Shown: positions 43,523 through 52,600 of the stretch, piece by piece | Numbering within the stretch: the first letter of the stretch is position 1 | Layout: every line of letters begins with the position of its first letter | DNA from: Actinomadura sp. K4S16 | GTDB lineage: Bacteria; Actinomycetota; Actinomycetes; Streptosporangiales; Streptosporangiaceae | DNA: 64,000 nt | Reading direction: 5' to 3' | Assembly: GCF_008327685.1 (NCBI RefSeq) | Contig: NZ_BDDE01000013.1 | Span: 372,001 to 436,000, forward strand | Translations under genes and position numbers: made by a program | Notes under the pieces: generated by a model | The model's input: the letters and a program-made list of their open reading frames with translations, nothing else | Databases searched by the model: none | Told to the model about the DNA's origin: nothing

Positions 43523-43555
43523 CGAAGGTCCGGCGACCCGCGGACCTTCGTCCCT
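43523..43555. promoter_or_regulatory. DosR-like double box in baeRF2/photolyase divergent promoter
   Basis: GGACCTTCGTCCCT (43542-43555) is a near-palindromic box. In the opposite orientation CGAAGGTCCG (43523-43532) repeats its core, so CGAAGGTCCG and CGGACCTTCG form a perfect 10-bp inverted repeat with an 8-nt spacer. The box lies about 40 nt before ATG 43592. It resembles mycobacterial DosR/DevR sites (GGGAC...GTCCC). Confidence 0.65.
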
Positions 43556-43591
43556 AATCGGACGAATGGCCTGCTGTACAGGCTGTTTCAC

Positions 43592-44707
43592 ATGAAGGCG
43601 GACGAGAGAATCGCGACCGAGACCCTGCGTCGGCTCTGCTCCGGAGGGCCGGTGACATCGGTCTACTTCAACCTGACCACGCCTCCCGGGGAGGAGGACG
43701 CCGCGCTGCGCCGGGAGCTGACGGCCAAGCGGCTGCGGGCGCAGGGCGCGGACGAGGCCGTCGTCGACGAGCTGGACCGGCTGATCGCCCGGGCGGAACC
43801 GGGATCCGGCGCGGTCGCCGTCTTCGCGGTCGACGGCGAGCCGGAGCCCACGGTGGTCGAGATGCCGGGCGCCCGGCCGCGCGACCTCGCCGTCCACGCG
43901 CCGCTGCCGTGCCTGGTGCCGCTGCTGGCATGGCTTCAGGAGCGCCCGCCGTACGTGCTGACCCTCGTCGACCGCAAGGGCGCCGACATCGAGACCTACC
44001 GGGGCGGGACGGCGACCGCGACCACGAGGACGATCGACGGCCCGGACGACGAGATCGTGCGCAACGCTCCCGGCGGCTGGTCCCAGATGCGCCACCAGCA
44101 CCGCGCCGAGGACTCCTGGGAGCACAACGCGACCATGGTGGCGCACGCGCTCGCGGACGATCTGGCCGATTCCGGTGCGCGCGTGCTGCTCCTCGGCGGC
44201 GACGTGCGCGCCATGCAGTACCTCACCAAGCACCTCCCCGAAGGCGTCCGCCAGGAAGTGACCGTGGGCCACGTCTCCGGCGGACGGGGACGGGACGGCG
44301 CGTGGCAGCACCGCAAGCAGCAGGTCCGGGAGCAGGTGAGCGAATGGGCGGACGAGGAGACCCGCAAGCTGCTGAAGCGGCTGGACGAGGGGCGGGGCCC
44401 GTCTGGTCTGGCAGTCGAGGGCGCGGTCCAGACCCTGCGGGCGCTCGCCCGCGGGCAGGTCGGCACGCTGCTGGTGGCCGACGACCCCGCCGACCGGCGG
44501 ACGGCCTGGTTCGGCCCCGCGCCGACGCAGGTGTCCGACCGGCGCACGTCCCTCGTCGCGTCGGGCGCGACCCCGGTGGTGCGCGGCCCGCTGGCCGACG
44601 TCGCCGTCCGCGCCGCCCTGCTGACCGGAGCCGAGGTGCACGTCCTGGAGCCCGGGACGCCCGGCGGTCCCTCGCAGGGCCTCGGAGCCCTGTGCCGCTA
44701 TGCCTGA
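43592..44707 (+). CDS. baeRF2-type (Rv2629-like) release-factor-fold protein
   Basis: This 371-aa protein resembles mycobacterial Rv2629, a hypoxia-induced member of the bacterial archaeo-eukaryotic release factor families. It starts VTSVYFNLTTPPGEEDAALR and has YVLTLVDRKGADIETYRGG, then a SWEHNATMVAHALADDLADS stretch and a C-terminal VGTLLVADDPADRRTAWFG/ALLTGAEVHVLEPG segment like the eRF1 C-domain. The GGQ-like loop is not obvious. A role in ribosome rescue or translational stress is inferred from fold only. The upstream DosR-like box supports hypoxic induction. Confidence 0.87.
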   Translation: MKADERIATETLRRLCSGGPVTSVYFNLTTPPGEEDAALRRELTAKRLRAQGADEAVVDELDRLIARAEPGSGAVAVFAVDGEPEPTVVEMPGARPRDLAVHAPLPCLVPLLAWLQERPPYVLTLVDRKGADIETYRGGTATATTRTIDGPDDEIVRNAPGGWSQMRHQHRAEDSWEHNATMVAHALADDLADSGARVLLLGGDVRAMQYLTKHLPEGVRQEVTVGHVSGGRGRDGAWQHRKQQVREQVSEWADEETRKLLKRLDEGRGPSGLAVEGAVQTLRALARGQVGTLLVADDPADRRTAWFGPAPTQVSDRRTSLVASGATPVVRGPLADVAVRAALLTGAEVHVLEPGTPGGPSQGLGALCRYA

Positions 44708-44826
44708 AAGCCCGTTATGCCAGGAGATCCGCGGCGCGCTCGCGAGGCCGCAGGACACCGCGCCGGTCCGGACGTGGGCGCGGCCCGCCGCCGCGCCCCG
44801 GAGGGGGATGTGAGGGAGCGGAGGCC

Positions 44827-46545
44827 ATGCGCGTCAACGACGAGGTCGGCGCCCTGCTGGACGAGTACGCCGACCTGCTGGCGATCACCGGCGGCGAGGC
44901 GTTCAAGGTGCGGGTGTACCAGAAGGCGGCGCGCTCGGTGGCGGGCGACCCGGTGGACCTCGCGGGCCTGGACGCCGCCGGGCTGCGGGGCATCCCGAAC
45001 GTGGGCAAGTCGATCGCGGCGAAGATCGACGAGTACCTGACCACCGGGAGCATCCACGAGCTGGAGGAGCTGCGGGCGCAGATCCCGGTGGGCGTCCGGC
45101 AGCTGACGCTCGTGCCCACGCTCGGCCCGAAGAAGGCGATGGTGCTCTACCACGAGCGCGGCATCGACTCCGTGGAGGCGCTGGCCGGCGCCCTCGACAC
45201 CGGTCGGCTGCACGGCCTGCCCGGCTTCGGCGCCAAGACCGAGGAGAACCTGCGGCACGGGATCGAGATCCTGCACAAGGCGGGGCAGCGCGTGCCGCTC
45301 GGGACCGCGATGGAGCTCGCCGAGGCCATCGTGGCCGAGCTGTCGGCGGTCGCCGGATGCGAGCGCTGCGCGTTCGCCGGGTCCCTGCGGCGCATGAAGG
45401 ACACGGTCGGCGACATCGACGTGCTGGCCACGTCCGACCGCCCGGACGCGCTGATGAGGTCCTTCGTCGGCCTGGCCCTGGCCGAGCAGGTCATCGCGGC
45501 CGGGGACACCAAGACCTCGATCCGCACCGGCGCCGGCCTCCAGGTGGACCTGCGGGTGGTGCCGCCCGAGGACTGGGGCGCGGCCCTGCAGTACTTCACC
45601 GGGTCCCGGGCGCACAACATCCGCACCCGGGAGATCGCCGTCCACGCCGGGCTCAAGCTGTCGGAGTACGGGCTGTTCGACGTCGAGACCGGGGCCAAGC
45701 TCGTGTCGGCCGCGGAGGACGAGGTGTACGCCAGGCTCGGGCTGCCGTGGATCCCGCCCCCGCTGCGCGAGGACGCCGGGGAGATCGAGGCGGCCATGCG
45801 CGGGGAGCTGCCCGTCCTGGTCGCCGAGGCCGACATCCGGGGCGACCTGCACACCCACACCGACCTGTCGGACGGCCTGGCGAGCCTGCCGGACATGGTC
45901 GCCGCCGCCGCGTCCCGCGGGTACTCCTACTACGCCGTCACCGACCACGCGCCCGGCCTGGCCATGCAGCGGATGACCGACGAGAAGATGCTGGCCCAGC
46001 GCGAGGAGGTCCGCGCGCTGGACGGCCGCCACGGCGGCATGCGGGTGCTGCACGGCACCGAGCTCAACATCGACCCCGACGGCGGCGTGGACTGGCCCGC
46101 CGACTTCCTGGCCGGGTTCGACGTGTGCCTCGCCTCCGTCCACTCCCACTTCGACCAGCCGAGCGAGCAGATGACGCGGCGGCTGGTGCGCGCCTGCGAG
46201 AACCCGTTCGTCGCCGTCCTCGCCCATCCCACCGCCCGGCAGATCGGCCGGCGCCCGCCGGTCGAGGCCGACTGGGACGAGGTCTTCGCCGCCTGCGCCC
46301 GCACCGGCACCGTACTGGAGGTCGACGCGTCCCCGGAGCGGCTCGACCTGCCCGCCGAGCACATCCGCCGCGCCAGACGCCACGGCGTCAGGTTCGCCGT
46401 CGACACCGACGCCCACGCCGTCCCCCACCTGGCCCATCTGCGCTACGGGATCGGCACCGCGCAGCGCGGCTGGCTCACCCCGGACGAGGTCGTCAACACC
46501 TGGCCCGCCGGCCGGCTGATCGACTTCCTGCGGGCGAAGCGGTAG
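44827..46545 (+). CDS. polX: Family X DNA polymerase with PHP domain
   Basis: This 572-aa bacterial PolX has an N-terminal helix-hairpin-helix part (LRGIPNVGKSIAAKIDEYLT; HGLPGFGAKTEENLRHG). The nucleotidyltransferase core has AGSLRRMKDTVGDIDVL (catalytic DxD in GDID), and a later LQVDLRVV supplies the third Asp. A C-terminal PHP domain begins DLHTHTDLSDG and contains TDHAPGL, HGTELNID, HSHFDQ and DTDAHA, all metal ligands. It fills short gaps and trims 3' ends in base-excision or end-joining repair. GGGAGCGGAGG precedes ATG 44827. It follows the baeRF2 gene by 119 nt. Confidence 0.95.
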   Translation: MRVNDEVGALLDEYADLLAITGGEAFKVRVYQKAARSVAGDPVDLAGLDAAGLRGIPNVGKSIAAKIDEYLTTGSIHELEELRAQIPVGVRQLTLVPTLGPKKAMVLYHERGIDSVEALAGALDTGRLHGLPGFGAKTEENLRHGIEILHKAGQRVPLGTAMELAEAIVAELSAVAGCERCAFAGSLRRMKDTVGDIDVLATSDRPDALMRSFVGLALAEQVIAAGDTKTSIRTGAGLQVDLRVVPPEDWGAALQYFTGSRAHNIRTREIAVHAGLKLSEYGLFDVETGAKLVSAAEDEVYARLGLPWIPPPLREDAGEIEAAMRGELPVLVAEADIRGDLHTHTDLSDGLASLPDMVAAAASRGYSYYAVTDHAPGLAMQRMTDEKMLAQREEVRALDGRHGGMRVLHGTELNIDPDGGVDWPADFLAGFDVCLASVHSHFDQPSEQMTRRLVRACENPFVAVLAHPTARQIGRRPPVEADWDEVFAACARTGTVLEVDASPERLDLPAEHIRRARRHGVRFAVDTDAHAVPHLAHLRYGIGTAQRGWLTPDEVVNTWPAGRLIDFLRAKR

Positions 46546-46585
46546 CCGCACCGACGCCCGGACCTGCGGAAACGCTCCACCACCT

Positions 46586-46601
46586 GGGGACCTTCGTCCC
46601 T
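46586..46601 (+). promoter_or_regulatory. DosR-like box upstream of DUF2267 gene
   Basis: GGGGACCTTCGTCCCT contains a perfect GGGAC-CTTC-GTCCC palindrome (46587-46600), 72 nt before ATG 46673. Its 14-nt core is identical to that at 43542-43555. Confidence 0.65.
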
Positions 46602-46672
46602 GCCGCCCCGCGCTCGGACGGTCGCACGCTGGAAGCGTCCGTGTTCACCGAGACCGCTCTGGAGCCGTTGAG

Positions 46673-47188
46673 ATGACGTTCACAGGGATACATGGGCTGG
46701 ACAAGAGCATCGACACCACCAACCGGTGGATCGCCGATATGGCCGCCGCGTTCGGCACCGAGGACCGCAGGTTCGCCTACCGGGTGCTGCGCGCCTGGAT
46801 GCATACGCTGCGCGACCGGCTGACCGTCGACGCCGCCGCGCACCTCGCCGCCCAGCTGCCGGAACTGCTGCGCGGGGTGTACTACGACGGGTGGAGCCCC
46901 CGGCACGTGCCGCGCAAGTACGACCTGCGCGAGGTAACCGTCCACTACGCCGAGGAGGCGCGCATCGGGCGCGACGACGTGCCGAAGACGATCGCGGTCG
47001 TCACGGAGGTCGTGTCCTCCGAGATCGCCCCGGGAGCCGTGGACCAGGCGGTGTGGCAGCTGCCCGAGGAGCTCCGCAGGCTGTTCCTGCCGGGCGGCGA
47101 GCCCGCGGGGCGCGGCCGGCCCGCGGAACGACCCGCGGAGCGGGCGGCAGCGAGGAGTCCCGAGAGCGCCCCCAGAGCCGTCATGTGA
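46673..47188 (+). CDS. DUF2267 family protein
   Basis: This 171-aa helical protein has the DUF2267 pattern: NRWIADMAAAFGTEDRRFAY, RVLRAWMHTLRDRLTVDAAA and HLAAQLPELLRGVYYDGWSP, followed by a second helical half (VTEVVSSEIAPGAVDQAVWQ). The family is found in stress-response islands and in the mycobacterial DosR regulon neighbourhood, but no biochemical role is established. The C-terminal 30 residues are R/P/E/A-rich and likely disordered. The upstream palindrome suggests it is controlled together with the baeRF2 gene. Confidence 0.9.
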   Translation: MTFTGIHGLDKSIDTTNRWIADMAAAFGTEDRRFAYRVLRAWMHTLRDRLTVDAAAHLAAQLPELLRGVYYDGWSPRHVPRKYDLREVTVHYAEEARIGRDDVPKTIAVVTEVVSSEIAPGAVDQAVWQLPEELRRLFLPGGEPAGRGRPAERPAERAAARSPESAPRAVM

Positions 47189-47197
47189 GGCGCCGCC

Positions 47198-47235
47198 GGG
47201 CCGGGGCGCCCACCGAGACCGTGGCGCCCCGGCCC
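47198..47235. terminator. Bidirectional terminator hairpin
   Basis: A perfect 13-bp stem, 47198-47210 with 47223-47235, with a 12-nt loop, between the convergent DUF2267 and PRT-hydrolase genes. Confidence 0.8.
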
Positions 47236-47252
47236 GTGCCAGGGGCGCCGGA

Positions 47253-48641
47253 TCAGCGCATGTAGGCGAGGAACCAGTCCCTGGCGTGGGCGGTGACGGC
47301 CTCCAGGGCGCCCGGCTCCTCGAACAGGTGGGTGGCCCCCGGCACGACGGTCAGCTGGTTCTGGCAGCGCAGGCGCTCCTGCGCGCGCCGGTTGAGGCCG
47401 AGCACCTGCCGGTCCTCGCCGCCGACGAGCAGCAGCGTGGGGGCCCGGACGTCGCCGAGGCGGCGGTCGGCCAGGTCCGGGCGCCCGCCGCGCGAGACGA
47501 CGGCGGCGATGTCGGCGCCGGGCTCCGCGGCGGCCCACAGCGCCGCCGCCGCACCCGTGCTCGCCCCGAAGTAGCCGACGCGGACGCCGGCGGTCTCCGG
47601 CCGCCCCCGCAGCCAGGCGGTGGCGGCGACGAGCCGGTCGGCCAGCAGGCCGATGTCGAAGACGTTGCCGCGGTCGAGCTCCTCCCGGGTGGTCAGCAGG
47701 TCGAACAGCAGCGTGCCGAGCCCGGCCCGGTTGAGCCCGGCGGCGACCTGCCTGTTCCGCGGGCTGTGCCGGCTGCTGCCGCTGCCGTGCGCGAACGCCA
47801 CGACGCCGGTGGCCTGGGCGGGGACGGTGAGGTGCCCGGTGAGCTCGACGAAGCCGCCGTCGATCCACACCTCCTCGTCCAGGGCCGGGGGGCCGGGCGG
47901 ATCCGTGCGGAGGCCGGCGCTAGGAGGATCGGGTGGATCGTCCCCGGGCCGGCCGGCGGGACCGCCGCGGCCGGGCCCGGCGGGACCGCGCCGGGCATGG
48001 CTCGACGCCATCGCGGCGCGCTCCAGCAGCTCGACCACCTCGGCGTCCGACGTCTGGCCGAACTCCTGGTACCACTGGCCGACGGCGAAGAACAGCTCCG
48101 GCTCCTGCAGGCACACCACCTCGTCGGCGACCCGGCGCAGGTCCGCCATCGTGTCGGGAGAGCCGACCGGCACCGCAAGGACCACGCGGCGCGCGCCGTG
48201 GGCGCGGGCGACCTGGCAGGCGGCCCGCGCGGTCGCGCCGGTGGCCACGCCGTCGTCGACGACGACGGCCGTGCGGTCGCGGAGCTCCACCCGGGGCATG
48301 CCGCGGCGGAACCGCTCGACCCGGGCCTCCATCTCGGCCTCCTCGCGCCGCTGCGCCGCGGCGAGGTCGGACTCGCCGAGCCCCGTGTGGCGGACGATCT
48401 CCTCGTTGACGATCAGCACGCCGTCCTCGCCGATGGCGCCCATGGCCAGCTCCGGCTGGAAGGGGACGCCCAGCTTGCGGACGACGATCACGTCCAGCGG
48501 CGCCCGCAGCTCCCGGGCGACCTCGAACGCGACGGGCACCCCGCCGCGCGGCAGCCCCAGCACGACGACGTCCTCGGCCCGCAGGCCGCCCAGCCGCCCG
48601 GCCAGGCGCCGTCCTGCATCGGCCCGATCGGCGAACTCCAT
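47253..48641 (-). CDS. Phosphoribosyltransferase-alpha/beta hydrolase fusion
   Basis: This 462-aa two-domain protein has an N-terminal type-I phosphoribosyltransferase domain (1-215) with the PRPP loop VVVDDGVATGAT (126-137). After a proline/glycine linker (217-250) comes a dienelactone-hydrolase-like domain (255-462) with nucleophile GASTG (Ser361), an acid in GGEDRQ (Asp410) and GATHLFEE (His438). The same fusion occurs in mycobacterial Rv0571c, a DosR-regulon gene. The substrate is unknown. ATG 48641 is 5 nt after the universal stress protein stop, with GGGGAGGTGAGGG as ribosome site. Confidence 0.92.
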   Translation of the reverse strand: MEFADRADAGRRLAGRLGGLRAEDVVVLGLPRGGVPVAFEVARELRAPLDVIVVRKLGVPFQPELAMGAIGEDGVLIVNEEIVRHTGLGESDLAAAQRREEAEMEARVERFRRGMPRVELRDRTAVVVDDGVATGATARAACQVARAHGARRVVLAVPVGSPDTMADLRRVADEVVCLQEPELFFAVGQWYQEFGQTSDAEVVELLERAAMASSHARRGPAGPGRGGPAGRPGDDPPDPPSAGLRTDPPGPPALDEEVWIDGGFVELTGHLTVPAQATGVVAFAHGSGSSRHSPRNRQVAAGLNRAGLGTLLFDLLTTREELDRGNVFDIGLLADRLVAATAWLRGRPETAGVRVGYFGASTGAAAALWAAAEPGADIAAVVSRGGRPDLADRRLGDVRAPTLLLVGGEDRQVLGLNRRAQERLRCQNQLTVVPGATHLFEEPGALEAVTAHARDWFLAYMR

Positions 48642-48646
48642 CACCC

Positions 48647-49528
48647 TCACCTCCCCGGTCCGGACGAGGGCACCACCGCCACCGGGCAGCGGGCCTCCTG
48701 GAGCGCGACCTGAGGCACCGGCCCCAGGAGCATCTGCGGCAGCGAGCCGATCCCTCGGGCGCCCACCGCCAGCATCGCCGCGCCGTGGGAGGCGCTGACC
48801 AGGGCCCGCCGCGGAGCGTCCAGGACGAACTTGGTCTCGACCAGCACCTCGGGCCGCTCGGTCCGCCAGGGCGCGACGGCCTGCTCGAACCGCGCGATCG
48901 CCTCGTGCCTGATCGCCTGCGGGTCGATGAAGGGGACCCGGTCCGGCCCGGGAAGCGCGGCCGGGTCCCACCAGCTGCACAGCGCCGTCACCGGGCCGTG
49001 GTGCAGCGCCGCCTCCTCGACGGCGAAGCCGAGCGCCGCGTCGCCGGCCGCCGAGCCGTCCACGCCGACCACGATCCGGCCGCCGTCCAGCCGCTCGGCC
49101 GAACGGACGACGACGACCGGGCAGGCGGCCTGCGCGGCCACCTGGACCGCGGTGGAACCCACCGGAAGGCCGTCGAACCCGCCCTGCCCCCGCGCACCGA
49201 GCACGACCATGACGGCGCCCTCGGACGCCTTCAGGAGCGAGCCCGCGGCCGACCCCCGCTCAAGGCACCAGCGCACCTCCAGGCCCTCGGCGAGGGCACG
49301 CGCCTTGCGCACGCCCTCGTCGGCCACGATCGCGCCCTCGCTGCGGAGGATCTCCAGGGTCTCCTTGTCCGGCGGGCGCGCTGGATAGGGCCAGTGCCAC
49401 ACATGGCAGACGGTGAGGGCGAGGCCGCGCAGCCGGGCCTCGTCCACCGCCCATCGGAGCGCCTGCTCGGCGGCGGGTGACCCGTCGTATCCGACCAGGA
49501 CGGACCGCATCTTCCCGTGATCGTCCAT
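48647..49528 (-). CDS. Tandem-domain universal stress protein
   Basis: This 293-aa protein has two USP domains. The first (8-147) opens SVLVGYDGSPAAEQALRWAV and has the ATP-site pattern GARGQGGFDGLPVGST. The second (157-290) opens IVVGVDGSAAGDAALGFAVE; its ATP motif reads GARGIGSLPQMLLGP, where the usual terminal GS is GP. The domain order and length equal those of mycobacterial Rv2623-type proteins, which bind ATP and slow growth in hypoxia. It is the first gene of a two-gene operon with the PRT-hydrolase fusion. No clear DosR-like box was found upstream. Confidence 0.94.
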   Translation of the reverse strand: MDDHGKMRSVLVGYDGSPAAEQALRWAVDEARLRGLALTVCHVWHWPYPARPPDKETLEILRSEGAIVADEGVRKARALAEGLEVRWCLERGSAAGSLLKASEGAVMVVLGARGQGGFDGLPVGSTAVQVAAQAACPVVVVRSAERLDGGRIVVGVDGSAAGDAALGFAVEEAALHHGPVTALCSWWDPAALPGPDRVPFIDPQAIRHEAIARFEQAVAPWRTERPEVLVETKFVLDAPRRALVSASHGAAMLAVGARGIGSLPQMLLGPVPQVALQEARCPVAVVPSSGPGR

Positions 49529-49614
49529 CGGCCGCCTCCCCTCCTCTACCGCGAGGGTGTTTCCATCCTCACCGAACGGAAACTGCCCAGGTAGAAGCCG
49601 TTTCGGAGGTCGCC

Positions 49615-52600
49615 ATGGCGGCGCGCTGGGAGTTCTGGATCGATCGCGGCGGCACGTTCACCGACGTGGTCGCCCGGCGGCCGGACGGCGCGCTCGTCAC
49701 CCACAAGCTCCTGTCCGAGGACAGGGACCGCTACCGGGACGCGGCCGTCGCCGGGATCAGGCACCTGCTCGGGGTCGCGCCCGGCGAGCGCATCCCGGCG
49801 GAGGACATCGCGGGCGTGCGGCTCGGCACGACGGTGGCGACGAACGCCCTGCTCGAACGCACGGGCGAGCCGACCGTCCTGGTCATCACCGAGGGCTTCC
49901 GCGACGCGCTGCGGATCGCCTACCAGAACCGCCCGCGCATCTTCGCCCGCGAGATCGTGCTGCCGGAGCTGCTCTACGCGCGGGTGATCGAGGCGAGGGA
50001 GCGCGTCGACGCGCGGGGGCGGGTCGTCGTCCCGCTCGACGAGGACGCGGTCGAGCGCGAGCTGCGCGCGGCGTACGACGACGGGTTCCGCTCGGTCGCG
50101 ATCGTGACCATGCACGCCTACCGGCATCCCGTCCACGAGGCCGCCATCGGGCGGATCGCGCGCCGCACCGGCTTCCCCCAGGTCTCGGAGTCGCACGCGA
50201 CCAGCCCGCTGATGAAGCTGGTCTCGCGCGGCGACACCACCGTCGTCGACGCCTACCTCTCGCCGATCCTGCGCCGGTACGTGGACGAGGTGTCCGGCGA
50301 GCTGGACGGCGCGCCGATCATGTTCATGCAGTCCAGCGGCGGCCTCACCGAGGCGCACGGGTTCCGCGGCAAGGACTCGATCCTGTCCGGGCCGGCGGGC
50401 GGCATCGTGGGCATGGCGCGCACGTCCACCGCCGCGGGCTTCCGGCGCGTCATCGGGTTCGACATGGGCGGGACGTCCACCGACGTCTCGCACTACGCGG
50501 GCGAGTTCGAGCGCCAGTACGAGACGCAGGTGGCGGGGGTGCGGATGCGGGCGCCGATGCTGAGCATCCACACCGTCGCGGCCGGCGGCGGATCGGTGCT
50601 GCGCTTCGACGGCGGCCGGTACCGGGTGGGCCCCGACTCCGCCGGCGCCGACCCCGGCCCGGCCTGCTACCGGCGCGGCGGCCCGCTCACCGTCACCGAC
50701 GCCAACGTGATGCTGGGACGGATCAGGCCCGACCACTTCCCGCACGTCTTCGGCCCGGACGGCGACCAGCCCCTGGACGCCGCGGTCGTCCGGGACCGCT
50801 TCGCCGCCCTGGCGGACGGGATCGGCGACGGCCGCCCGCCCGAGGAGGTCGCGGCCGGGTTCCTGCGCATCGCGGTGGCGAACATGGCCAACGCGATCAA
50901 GAAGATCTCCGTCCAGCGCGGCTACGACGTGACCGGCTACGTGCTCGCCACCTTCGGCGGCGCGGGCGGGCAGCACGCGTGCGCGGTCGCCGACGCGCTC
51001 GGCATGCGGCAGGTGCTGATCCATCCGCTGGCGGGGGTGCTGTCGGCGTACGGGATGGGGCTGGCCGACGTCACGGCCATGCGGGAGTGCGCGGTGGAGG
51101 CCCCGCTGGCCGAGGACCTGCTGCCCGAGCTGGACGCGGTCCTGGACAGGCTGGAGCGCGACGCGCGCGACGAGCTGCGGGACGAGGGGATGGACGCGAG
51201 GCAGGTCGTGCACCGCGCCCACCTGCGTTACGCGGGCACCGACACCGCCCTGCTGGTCGAGGCCGGCGACGTGGAGGCGATGGTCGCCGAGTTCGAGGGG
51301 ATCTACCAGCGGCGCTTCTCCTTCCTCATGCGGGACAAGCAGATCGTCGTGGAGGCCGTGTCGGTGGAGGCGGTGTCGTCCGGGGCGGCGTCGGCGGAGT
51401 CGGTCCCGGCAGAAGCGGTGTCGGCAGGCGCCGCGGCAGGTGGGCCGGGCGACAGGAGTCGCGAAGGCCCGGCCGCGGTGGCGCGCGTCCCGATGCACGT
51501 CGACGGCGACTGGCGCGACGTCGAACTGTACCGGCGGGACCTGCTGCGGCCCGGCGACACCGTGCCGGGCCCGGCGGTCATCGCGGAGGCCAACGCCACG
51601 ACCGTCGTCGACCCGGGCTGGCGGGCGGCGGTGAACGACCTCGGCCACCTCCTCCTCGACCGGGTGGCGGCCCGGCCCGGCGGGCACGCCGTCGGCACCG
51701 AGGCCGACCCCGTCATGCTGGAGATCTTCAACAACCTGTTCATGTCGATCGCCGAGCAGATGGGCGTCCGGCTCCAGAGCACGGCGCACTCGGTCAACAT
51801 CAAGGAGCGCCTCGACTTCTCCTGCGCGATCTTCGACGCGGGCGGCGAGCTCATCGCCAACGCGCCGCACATCCCCGTGCACCTCGGCTCGATGGGGGCG
51901 TCCATCAAGGAGCTCATCAGGCGGCGGCGGGCCACCGGGGGCATGCGGCCGGGCGAGGTGTACGCGCTCAACGACCCCTACCACGGGGGCACCCACCTGC
52001 CCGACGTCACCGTGGTCACCCCGGTCTTCCTCGGGGACGTCGAGTCCGGGGCGGCGCAGAACAGCACCACAGGGGACGGCGCCGCCGACATCTCGTTCTT
52101 CGTCGCGTCCCGGGGCCACCACGCCGAGATCGGCGGCATCACGCCGGGGTCCATGCCGGCGTTCAGCCGGCGCGTCGAGGAGGAGGGCGTCCTGATCGAC
52201 AACTGGCTCCTGGTCGAGGGCGGCAGGCTCCGGGAGGCCGAGACGGTCGAGCTGCTGGGCTCGGCGCTCCACCCGTCCCGCAACCCGCTCGACAACCTCG
52301 CCGACCTGCGCGCCCAGATCGCCGCCAACGAGAAGGGCGTCGGCGAGCTGCGCGACATGGTGCGCCACTTCGGGCTGGACGTCGTCCACGCCTACATGCG
52401 CCACGTCCAGGACAACGCGGAGGAGGCCGTCCGCCAGGTGATCACGGCGCTGCGCGACGGCTCCTACGCCTACGAGCTCGACAACGGCGCGGTCATCAGG
52501 GTCGCGGTCCGGGTCGACCGCCGCGCCCGGACGGCGGAGATCGACTTCACCGGCACCTCGCCCCAGTCGGCCGGCAACTTCAACGCGCCGTCGTCGGTGG

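Noticed and set aside
44698..46551. A long minus-strand open frame opposite polX
   Set aside because: Antisense of a well-conserved PolX; the composition is R/Q/H/G-biased and there is no ribosome site.
49529..49614. DosR-like box before the universal stress protein
   Set aside because: Only GTTTCC-N13-GGAAAC was found, which does not match the GGACCTTYGKCCCT pattern of the other three sites.
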